A DNA stretch of 64,000 nucleotides from Nephrocerus scutellatus (taxonomy: Eukaryota; Arthropoda; Insecta; Diptera; Pipunculidae). The notes beneath the pieces were generated by a model. It worked only from the letters and a program-made list of their open reading frames with translations. It did no database searches and had not been told where the DNA came from. Location: the NCBI GenBank assembly GCA_947095585.1, contig OX352761.1, positions 134,198,277 through 134,262,276 on the forward strand, in the 5' to 3' direction. Position 1 is the stretch's first letter. Each line of letters starts with the position of its first letter. Positions 34,512 through 44,300 of the stretch are shown one piece after another. A program made the position numbers and the translations under genes.

Positions 34512-37500
34512 ATGTTGTCTCAGTATATGGAAGAATTCGAACAGGTATTTTATTAAGCAAATAATGATTTTAATTACACAAATTGAAAATATTCAAGGAA
34601 CCCTTTGATGTTGGCGAATTTATAGAACGACTTACCTGGCGAACAAACAATGAAGTAGGCGTCGACCAGTTTAACCCAGTTGCTCTCCATGAAACTTTTG
34701 TGCAGACAATTAAGGATCTCAAAATACTGCAGGAAAAGCAACAAACAAAATGTGAACGGCTTGAAGAGTCATTAAAGCAAGAACATGCTATACACTCTAA
34801 AAACATTAGTAAACTGCAGGAAAGACATCAGACTTCAATTGAATGGTTTGGACAATTGGACGAAAAGATAAACTTGGTAGCTGGGAAAATAATACATTTG
34901 GGCGAACAGTTGGAAAATGTAAACACTCCTCGTAGCCGAACTGTTGAAGCTCAAAAGTTGCTTAACTACATGGCTGAGTTTCTTGTCGCTGGACCAATTG
35001 TCAATGATATATTTACCGAGTCCTCAAAACTTTATGAAGCGGCTGATGTTATTCAGAAATTGTACGCAATATCACAAGATTTGCCGCAAGAGAAGTTTGC
35101 CGATGGTAAGAAGAAAATTGAAAAAAAATACGACGAAGTCGAACGCCGCCTCATAGAAGAGTTTGCAACCGCACAGAAAAGTGAAGATATTGAAAAAATG
35201 AAAAAGTTGGCACACATATTGTCTCAATTTAAAGGATATGGTCAATGCGTTGACGCATACATTGAACAAAGTCAAATGGTATGCCGTCCATGATATGAGA
35301 GTTCCTTAAAGTCCTTTTCAATTTAAATTTCTTTGCAGACTCCTTACGGCGGAAAAGATATTTTTATTGGAATAGTTCCAATGTGTGAATATCATTTTGA
35401 GATAATCAAACAAGTTTTTTCTAATCCCAACCAAGTTATGTCGAAATTTATTCTTAATATCTATCAACTTAAGTTGAATCAATATGCATTAACAAAGTTA
35501 GATGACAAAAAGAACGAAGAGAAATATTTGCGAACGCTTTACGAACTTTACTCAAGGTTAGTCAGTCTCATATATCATAGCATAGCTTCTATTAGATGAG
35601 TTTTTTATTTTTATTTAAATTACAGAACATTAAAATTATCTAGCGATCTGCAGAAATATATGTCGGCAGTTGATGATGATCTTCTGACAAAACTTACATT
35701 GCAAATATTTGCCAAACACTTGGGTAGTTATGCGGAGACAGAATCGAAATGTCTTACTGCGAAATGCTCCTTAGAACTAGAAAAGTTTTATGCAAGCAAA
35801 AAACACCAGAAAAAACAAACAGAACGATTTCAAGAGCTACGACGTGATGTTCAAGCTTTAATTGGAACGCGGGCTAACATCAATATAGCTCAAATCGAAG
35901 ATTACGGTGGGGAAACGTTTCTGTCGGAGGAACTTGCCATTAACATGTTACAGGAGGCAAAAGCCTCTCTAAAAAGATGTCGACTATTATCGTCAGAATC
36001 TGAATTGCCAACCAATATACTTAAGTTGACTGATATTTTGTTACGTTTTCTTATGCATGAGCATGTTAATTATGCTCTTGAGCTAGGTCTACAGGCAATA
36101 CCAATTGCAGAGAACAAATCTTTTCCGCATATATATTTTTTTGATGTTGTTCAGAAAACCAATATCATTGTTCATTTGTTAGAAAAGCTGTATAATGCCT
36201 CTGTGGTTCCTTGTATAATGTACGTCTTTTTTTTACAAGAAATGGCCAACTGTTTGTTTATTTTTGAACTAGATGTTATTTGGACGACGCTATATAAAAA
36301 AGTAATCTTTTTGGATGAGGCGCTGGAAAAGTACCGCATTTGAATCCCGGCAAACTCACAAGTAGTCTTAGAAACGCCCATGCATCCCCACCGGGTGCCT
36401 GTTTCGTGTGGTTTTTTGGAATTAAGGGATTATTGGATAATTTTTCTTGGAATGTGAAGATGGGAAGAGCGTTACCGTCAACGGAGAACAACAGAGAAGT
36501 ATGATAACCGATATTTTTGGACAAAAATTGATGTGCTGAACTTCGACGAGCACTGGTTCCAGCATGATGGCACCGCGTACCACTTAAGTCGTGTAAAAAG
36601 CCATCTTTCGATTCGATCAATATAGGCAATAAGCACAATATTGATCGATTGGGTACGATTGGTAGACAATGCACTACAACCGGAAGAGACAGCCATTTGA
36701 ATGAAATTAAATTCCATAACTAATCGGATGGTTTACTCTCTCCAATAACGCATAAAACTTTTTCAAAAATATTGAACGGTGTTTATTTTTTAACAGTTTT
36801 AAAAAGAAACCAGCCGTTGGCCTATTCTTATGCGTTTTTGTTATCATTATCATCATATCTTAAATATCTTACACCTTTCTACCGTATTTTACCATTTTAG
36901 CAACACTTCACGCTTTTCCGATTACTTATTTAAAAAGCGAACATTAATGGAACAAATCGAATCGAGGCTGGATCAGGGATTAGAGCGTTCAATAAATGCT
37001 GTTATTGGTTGGGTAAAAGTATATTTACAAAGCGAACAAAAGCGAACTGACTATAAGCCTGAAGCTGACGTCGACACAGTTTCATCTTCGGTGACTTTAA
37101 TTTATTATACATAAATATACCTATGAGCAAATCTTTATAATTGTTTGTCTTATAGGCGTGCTTACATGTTGTCCAGAACCTACAACAAATTATAGGACTG
37201 ATAAAGAAATGTGTTGATGGTGAAAACTTGCAAAATATTCTCACAGAATTTGGCGTCAGATTGCATCGAGTCATTTACGATCATCTGCAAACTATGCAGT
37301 TCAATACAGCCGGAGCGATGTGTGCAATTTGTGACGTAAATGAGTACAGAAAATGTATCAGGGAATTAGATTCGACATTAGTCACTCAACTGTTTGATAT
37401 TTTACATGCTTTGTGTAATCTGTTATTGGTGAAGCCTGAAAATTTACTTGAAGTTTGCACAGGAGAGACATTGGTAAGAGTAGGCAAAGCTAGAATTATT

Positions 37501-37716
37501 TATTGTATTCAACTTTTTCGATAAGAAGAAGTAGGCAAAGCTGGAATTATTTATTGTATTCAACTTTTTCGATAAGAAATTGCTTTTACATATTTTTAAT
37601 TTTACCTTTCATTTCAGAATTATCTAGACAAATCAGTAGTTCGGCAGTTCATCCAGTTGCGGGTAGATTATAAATTTATAAAAACATTTAACAATATTAA
37701 GGGCATAATTGAGTAG
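34512..37716 (+). CDS. Cog3: Conserved oligomeric Golgi complex subunit 3
   Basis: Seven exons: 34512-34544, 34598-35278, 35339-35556, 35626-36219, 36901-37090, 37156-37473 and 37618-37716, totalling 710 aa, all GT-AG with matching phases. It is a Sec34/COG3 family member, a lobe A subunit of the COG tether that captures retrograde vesicles at the Golgi. Recognisable parts: an N-terminal 'FDVGEFIERLTWRT', a coiled-coil stretch in exon 2, 'TPYGGKDIFIGIVPMCEYHF', 'ADVDTVSSSACLHVVQNLQ' across the exon 5/6 join and 'GVRLHRVIYDHLQTMQFNT'. The exon 4/5 join (VVPCI-INTSRF) spans an intron swollen to 681 bp by a transposase fragment, and is supported by GTACGT and by continuity of the family's sequence. 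The start chosen is the first ATG with a good donor 33 bp later. The protein is a little shorter than human COG3 (828 aa), so a missed 5' exon is possible. Confidence 0.92.
36290..36780 (+). mobile_element. Mariner-like transposase remnant in Cog3 intron 4
   Basis: Plus-strand frames give 'EDGKSVTVNGEQQRSMITD', then after a frameshift 'DVLNFDEHWFQHDGTAYHLS'. That is the region around the second catalytic Asp of Tc1/mariner-type DDE/D transposases (usual form WFQQDGA.CH). Frameshifts and stops make it dead. No terminal repeats found. Confidence 0.75.
37480..37578 (+). repeat. 51-bp tandem duplication in Cog3 intron 6
   Basis: GTAGGCAAAGCTRGAATT through TTTTTCGATAAGAA occurs twice, at 37480 and 37531, differing at one base. 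It follows the donor directly but does not repeat the donor GTAAGAG. Confidence 0.92.
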
Positions 37717-38870
37717 GCAGTGAATTTTCGTGATTGTTAAATAAATACTATCTACATATGCACATCTACAAATTGGGACTGGTGAATAGTTTGCGGTTAC
37801 AGAGCATATTAGTTATGAGTTATGACTATCTACGCAGAAAATGTTATTTTAAAAATATAAAAATATTCCATAATATATGTTTACACGTAAATAACAAAGT
37901 TTTCAAAAGAGCTCGATTGAAATTTACGCAGAATTCATTTATTCTTTTTTTTAACCATAAATTTTTATAAATAGTTTATTATATTTATTAAATATGTAAA
38001 TTAATTTATTAATTGTAAATTCAACACAAATTATTGTATTAACATAATTAATGTAAAGCAAAAATAACAAATGTTCAAAATTTTACACTGGTGATAACTT
38101 TTAATGCACACAAAGGCACTTAAAATACTTGTGTGTACTACTATTCTTCTAGCTGATAGCTCTATCTGGTTCACGTACTTTTCAACCTTTCTGCCTGAAT
38201 ATAATAATTGATTTCTGCGGAAAGTTTTTATAATTTTTAAGGGAATTCTTTAGGTGCGTGGTGAGTAAAATATTAAGTCCACAAAGCATTGAAACAACCG
38301 CATGTAACTAGGTAACACATGAAACGAGGTAATAAATGTAACGAGGAAACATGAAACAAGGTAACACATGTAACAAGGTATCACATGTGACGAGTTAATA
38401 CATGAAACATTAAACGCATCAAGAGAACTTTAATAAGAAAGAATGTAACTTTTTGCCTTTCTAGACGAATATTTTAATGAAGTGATCCACAGAATAATTG
38501 ATTAGAAAACTTAACTAAAATAAGTATAACCCATAAAAATTTAATTTTTTTATGTAAATTCTATAATCGGAGATACTGAACCTAAACAAGACCAGAAAAA
38601 ATGCTTACTTTGCTAATCATATTAGCTCAATTTACATAGTGGTGTCAATTTATTTGAAATGCCAAATTTTTATGATTTTTCAAACGAGCACCAAAAATGG
38701 CCCAAGATATTGAGCTACGTAGAAAATTTCAAAAAATGTTGTTGTAGAAACAAATAGAGACTTGACTGTTTATGATCACAATACTGCCACTGAAAAGTTC
38801 GGTAATAGCGTAAAAGTGACTTTACAAGAAACTTTGATTTTAGCAAGGAATTTTAGCGTTAAAGCAAAAT
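37717..38870. repeat. Cog3 downstream DNA with a short minisatellite
   Basis: No gene is seen. At 38300-38410 about seven imperfect copies of a ~16-bp unit like ACATGTAACAAGGTA follow each other. At 38530-38575 a reversed family A right end is visible (CCCATAAAAATT, then GTAAATTCTATAATCGG). Confidence 0.6.
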
Positions 38871-38924
38871 CAATTGTTTTGGTAAAACTTTGTTTTACCC
38901 CACAAAGTTTTACCAAAACAATTG
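38871..38924. repeat. Perfect 22-bp stem, 10-nt loop palindrome
   Basis: The arm 38871-38892 (starting CAATTGTTTTGG) is the exact reverse complement of 38903-38924, with loop TTTTACCCCA. The outer six bases are themselves palindromic (CAATTG). RNA or single-stranded DNA from here would fold into a strong hairpin. Confidence 0.95.
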
Positions 38925-38934
38925 AACAATAAAA

Positions 38935-39520
38935 AAACCATAAAAATTAAAATTGTTAAATTCTCTAACCAGTGCAAAGTAGGTTTGTTTACAACACGAC
39001 CTTCTTTTACGGACGGGTCGGAATTTTTTCAACGCCCGATCTATCACTCCAAAAATTTTACAAAAAGTTTTGTCCATCAGAAATACAGGACCTTCAAATT
39101 TAAAGAAAAATGGGGGTTATTTTAAAAAAAACCTCAGGGTACGATCACTCCAAAAATTTTATAAAAAGTTTTGTCCATCAGAGATACACATGTGTTTTAA
39201 ATTTAAAGAAAATCGTGCTAATTTTTACATAATTTGTATGGGCACCCCAGGGGGCTCAGGGGTCAGTGCCCGATTACTCAAAATGATATCGGAGATACAC
39301 AGGTGTTTAAAATTTGAAGAAAATCAGGTACATTTTTAAAAAATTTATATTGGCACCCCTCGGCCCTGAGACTCTAGGGGCTCCAAATTTTAATTGTTGT
39401 CACCGGAGACATGTGACAAAGTTTCAATAAAATCGGGCAGTGGGTTAAAAATTGATCGCAAGATTTCACGACAAACCAACACACAAATCCACGGGCACGC
39501 GAAGTTAATATAAAGAATTT
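38935..39520 (-). mobile_element. Family A copy, near complete, reverse
   Basis: Right end at 38935-38970 (reversed GGTTAGAGAATTTAAC, then TTTTTATGG) and left end at 39495-39520 (reversed AAATTCTTTATATTAACTTC). Between them the usual GGGGCTC, GTTGTCACCGGAGA and TTTCAATAAAATCGGGCAG parts occur. The part around 39030-39210 contains an internal repeat of 'CACTCCAAAAATTTTA.AAAAAGTTTTGTCCATCAG'. Confidence 0.65.
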
Positions 39521-39616
39521 AAAAAAATGACAACGCAGCGTGCAATTTCTGATCCATCAACTCATCAAAACTAGCAGTACAATAGTTTTGACCTTCAGAC
39601 GCATGACTAATGTTAT

Positions 39617-39850
39617 AAACCAGTGCCGCTGGTGCAGTGAGCTACCACTCGGCAAACATCGAGTTCGATTCCCGGCGCGTCCAAAACACGCACGATTTTT
39701 TCTTACCGCACTAATCATCACCTGGGATTTATTGCTCATAAAATTTCAGCCATGTATGTCGTGCGAAAGGGGGTTAAAAAGGAACTCAAAAAAATAATAA
39801 AAATATTCTTCGGCACGACGAAGCCCTAGCTTCTCGCGACATTCATTGAT
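39617..39850. mobile_element. tRNA-like SINE head and reversed SINE tail
   Basis: 39621-39682 carries an A-box-like GCCGCTGGTGCAGTGAGC and a B box GAGTTCGATTCCCGGCG with normal tRNA spacing. It is followed by 3' sequence unlike the main SINE here, so this is probably a second SINE type. At 39815-39845 a piece of the main SINE tail (CCTAGCTTCTCGCGAC) lies in reverse. Too degenerate to be a working tRNA gene. Confidence 0.5.
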
Positions 39851-39894
39851 AGAAGAATTCATGATAAGAAAGTTAAAGTGGACAACATCATATC

Positions 39895-40205
39895 GAAATA
39901 ATTAAAGACTCGCCGCGGAAGTCCTTATAGGTGCCTAGTAATTACATATGGATCTGAGACTTGGCTGCTTAGTAAAAAGCACTGGCTAGAACCCGCGTTC
40001 AATGTTTATACGAGCGTTACCACGGCTTCAACATTGTAAAGGGAATAAAGCTCGGTAAGCTGCGGTGTGAGGATACCTAGCTCGTATGAAGAGGATCCTG
40101 CTCAGAGAGTCCTTTGTAGAAGGATTAATGGAATTTATGTGAGGCATGTAAATCCTCGCTGGAGGATGGTGTAAACCAGGAAGCCCAGAGTTGACATTGG
40201 CTCGA
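39895..40205 (+). mobile_element. RTE-like LINE C-terminal fragment
   Basis: Plus translation gives 'ITYGSETWLLSKKHW', then 'YERYHGFNIVKGIKLGKLR' and later 'SEIGTGGEIS'-like DNA (TCGGGACCGGAGGCGAGATTTC). This is the same ORF region as in 50398-51330. Stops and deletions are present. Confidence 0.72.
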
Positions 40206-40660
40206 AATCGGGACCGGAGGCGAGATTTCTTTTTAGTGCCAAACTTAAGACCCCACCGAAGATACTTGCAAAACTCTTTCAAGACCACTCCCAATGCCCC
40301 TATCGAGACCCCAAAAATACCAAGACTCTCCCTCAAACGTCTCTCAAAATCACTTCAAAAACACCTCAAGAACCCCCTAGACACCCTCAAGACCGCCTTA
40401 GAACCTCTTTAAAAAACCACCTCAAGAACACCTTTAACACCCTCTTAAAATCACCTCAAGATGTCCTTAAAACAACCTGCAGAACCATTCAAAAACTCTC
40501 AACCCTCTCAAGAACTTAAGGCCCCCTCAAGATCCCCTTAAGACATCCATCACGACCCGCCCCCCGAAAAGTCCTAACACAAAAACGAGTACAGGACTGA
40601 CAACTAACAGCATTAGAATGAAAAAAGCGTGACAGAATGACAAACCGACAGACAGACGTC
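40205..40660 (-). repeat. Second GGTCTTGAG minisatellite copy, reverse
   Basis: The plus strand shows CCTCAAGACC/CTCAAGACCGCC words up to about 40545, the complement of the 31600-32770 array. It is followed by CCCCCCGAAAAG and GAATGAAAAAAGCGTGACAG, the reverse of the same flank found at 31530-31600. Shorter than the other copy. Confidence 0.8.
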
Positions 40661-40709
40661 AGAATAAAACACAAACATACACCGGCAAGTTAGTATAATA
40701 CTAATATTA

Positions 40710-40955
40710 GGCGCGATATACCGTTGCGGTTCAAGGCTCCTCGCGACAATTCGTGTTGTGCGTGTTATATTTTTCGATACAAATAGAAGGGACCTACCGA
40801 TCCGAAAGGCGAATTGAGAAGCTTTCCGTGGCGAGTTAATAATCGCGGACGTTTGTTAGACACGTGAGGTGAAAAATACTTTTTTGTGTTTCTGGCATTC
40901 GAACCTCGAACTTCCTGCCCTAACGCCCTAACCACTAGAGTCACGGAGCCCATGC
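40710..40955 (-). mobile_element. tRNA-headed SINE, copy 2, complete
   Basis: Reversed it starts GGCTCCGTGACTCTAGTGG (A box region), has the B box GAGGTTCGAATGCC 40 bp on, then AAGTATTTTTCACC, AACAAACGTCCGCG, GCTTCTCAATTCGCC, GGTCCCTTCTATTTG and the tail GCACAACACGAATTGTCGCG. It ends near an ATT-rich tract (ATATTAGTATTAT). A and B boxes are internal RNA polymerase III promoter elements. Confidence 0.78.
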
Positions 40956-41350
40956 AAGATAATATTAAAGCATTTAAAATATCTATAAATGATTAAACAC
41001 ATTAATTATGTGAACATATGTTCATATAAATAATTTTAATTCCTTTTTGCTCATTATCATTTTAGTGTGACACTGATTTATTAGTGATTATAGCACTTAT
41101 CGATGTTCTTTACCAAGAGCCAAAGTGAAGTTTTTGCTGAAAATAAAATAGCCTACAACCATTACTCACAGTTTATTGTTAACGAAACCTTAGACTGAGT
41201 GGTCAAAAGAGCGTATAGCACTAACGCACTAACAGAAAGCTATGCCACAGACAGACAGAGAAATTCAGAAATTTGATAGTACGACTTACGTTAAAACAAT
41301 AATCATTGTTTATTTGAATTAATCAAAAACATCAGTGTTGTGTACCTATT

Positions 41351-44300
41351 ATGTTGCTTAGAACTTTTAAGAAAATCTTGTTTCTCTTGTGCTGTAATTT
41401 TTCGAGTATTGTATGCTTTGCAAATTTGGAAAAAATCGTGGAAAGGCGTGCATTTACATCAAATTTTCTCGAAAAATCGTTGTCGCGACCTTTGCCGTTT
41501 GAAGACTGTGGTAAGTATATGTTTTCGTTTTGAAACTAAAACCAAAGTAATGGTTAGTGAATGTAAGTGCACTAACTTTTAAGAGTTTCACTGCACTTCA
41601 CCTGGTCACACAACGTTAAATGGGTCACTCCCAAAATAAACAGAGTAACAGAGCTCTGAGGAAAAAAAAACAGAATAAAGTTAGCAACACTTCGAAACGG
41701 ATGTGAAATTTTTGTTTTTGTTGTTGTTAAAAATGTACAAATCTCAGAACTTTAGTAAACAAAATTCAATATACTAACAAAGCAGTTTGTGTCCATTTTA
41801 AACTTTGTTGTCACAATTTAATGCTGTCAGACGTTAGCAAAATGGCGGACTAACGCGTAATTAACTATCTTTATGACGGAACTCCAAACCACCCTCGGAA
41901 ATACTGATTCACGACGACGACACCACAGCAATGAAAACGGCTAAACATTTAAAAAATGTTCCCATGGATCGTACGCTCACTGTATAGAGCTCGAGCTTTA
42001 TAGCAACTTGCCTATACCATTTCTAAATATAATACGTTCTAGAGGAAAATCTTTCGGAAAATAAATTGTTGGCTCCGTATGCGAGGAAGGACGATCATAA
42101 TACGAGCGTTATCACGATGTCGACGTGGTGAAGATAACGTTGAAGCCGAAGCGACATTGTGATAGGAAGCACTGAAATCGTAAGGCTGAACTCGTAAACG
42201 TCAGGCGAAACCGAAGCTGAAGCGTGTTTGTGTTTCAGGCATTAAACTCGGTAGGCTCCGGTGGGCAGGACACCTAACTTGCGACGACGAAAGTACTTTG
42301 TGTTTTTTTATATTTTAACTTATTGCCAAGGGAGAACTCCCTGAGTGAATTGCGCCAGGGTAATAAGGTGGGCTAAGGCCTTTATTAAAATTAATAAATC
42401 GAAGGATTTTACTTACAATGCAATATACAATACCGGTTTCAATTGATGTTCTCAGAATTCTCCCAGATTCATTGAAAACAGCAATCACAAAATGCTTTAT
42501 TCAATGGATCAGAGACAGGGAAAACTACAAAAAACCTTGAACCTCTTTGGTACAATTCCGTCCTTCAGGAACGAGTTGATGACTTTCTTGAAGGCCAAAA
42601 ACTTGACAGTTAATCGTTCCGGATTTGTCTGCAGTACCACGCCTAACATACGAAAACAGCACGCACAACTATCGAGCCGATAGGCTTATCAAAAATAAAA
42701 AGTTTCAAAAATGCTGCAAATTCCACAAAATCAATGTGTTTCTTGTCGCCAAACATTGCACCAATGCAATTCGGGTTTTCCGTTTTTATTTTTTTGTGGT
42801 AGGATTAATTGGACACTACAACGAGGCCGTTGAACCCTATGCTGGAAGGATTGAGTAGACGTGAACGCCCAGAATATAGGGATGCAAATCTGACATCGTG
42901 ACCGGTGGAGATATTTTTTGCGGGTGGCTAGGAACGGACCCAAATACGAGGATATCACAATTTTAAACTTTATGTATTTATTGTGCGATTGTAGAAAGAT
43001 TATAGATCTAGGTATATTTCTAGAGACAAGGTAGCTGTACATTTTTTTGATGGTGTCGATACTAGAACAGCTGCAACATAACGTCAGTAATCTAAGTGAA
43101 TTTTATTTTTATCAATTAAAATTATAAACTGTTTGAATATGGCTAAAGTCAATGTTCAACGAGTTATCAAATTATTCTAACTATATATGTAAATAAATAT
43201 GTATATACATACCTATATCATTCCGCTTATCAAAAATGTATATTTGTGCATGATTTTGTTTCCCAGTAAAGTTAATATACTTACCGACTTAATCAAGGAA
43301 GAAATCTCTGAATCTGAAGTGCCAGAGCCTTCTAACCTTTAGTAATTTGTTTAACTCAGAAACTTCTTCTTGTATACCTGCTCCCTACATTTGGTACTGA
43401 AAATTGCAACGAATAAAAGCTTAGATAAGTACTAGGTTCATAATCAGTCATATAGGCAATTCTGAGCGGAACGGGATTTAAGTGGGAAAAAATCATGTGG
43501 AGCTTTCATCGTCATGGCGAAATCTGTTCGAAATGCGAAAATTATAATGAATAAAATAAAATACTATAACAGAAGATAATATTCACCATTTTATGGTGGC
43601 AACCGAAAGAGCGTTAAAACGACCAAAGAAGTCAAATAATATCAATTCTAATTTCATAAGAAACCGTATAATAAAGATAAGGGAGATAGCTGAAATCGTC
43701 ACATGGAAGAAGTGAATTAAGCCTAAAAAATAAAAGCATGCAAACTTTATTTTTTTTGTATTCCCTTGTCCATATGGCTGACACTGCGACCTAAAAATAT
43801 CATTGTATCATAGAATGTGGCTAATCTAAGAACGTACCACTTCCCTGATGAAGGATAGTATGTCCTTAGTGACAGAGTTTCTCAATTCAGCTGACGAACA
43901 TATTTCCTTATGGAAAATACGCCTCCTTAACCAACGTAATGCTGGCCATCTACAGAGAATCTGCTCGGCCGATTCGTCATCTTCCGACCAGAACCTACAT
44001 TCCGTTTCTGAGCCTAGAATAATTATTTTAAGGTGATACCGCAAGCCACAGTAACCTTTCTTTTCTAGGTTGACTAGATTGAGAATTTCCTTATAGGAAT
44101 ACGACCTGTTTAATAGTTTGGATTGTCTCAGCCCTGAGATATTTTTCTAATGGGCCAGACGAAGTCTGTGTTCCCAATTATAAATCAGCGCTGTGGCGGC
44201 AGCCCACAAGTCGTATAAGCGCGAATTCTGAGCCAGCACTAGCAAGGTTATCTGCAGATTCATTGCCTGTAATTCTTAATGATCAGGGACCCATCCGAGT

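Noticed and set aside
38280..38410. CRISPR-like regular repeats
   Set aside because: Units are ~16 bp, imperfect and without spacers; a small minisatellite in a eukaryotic genome.
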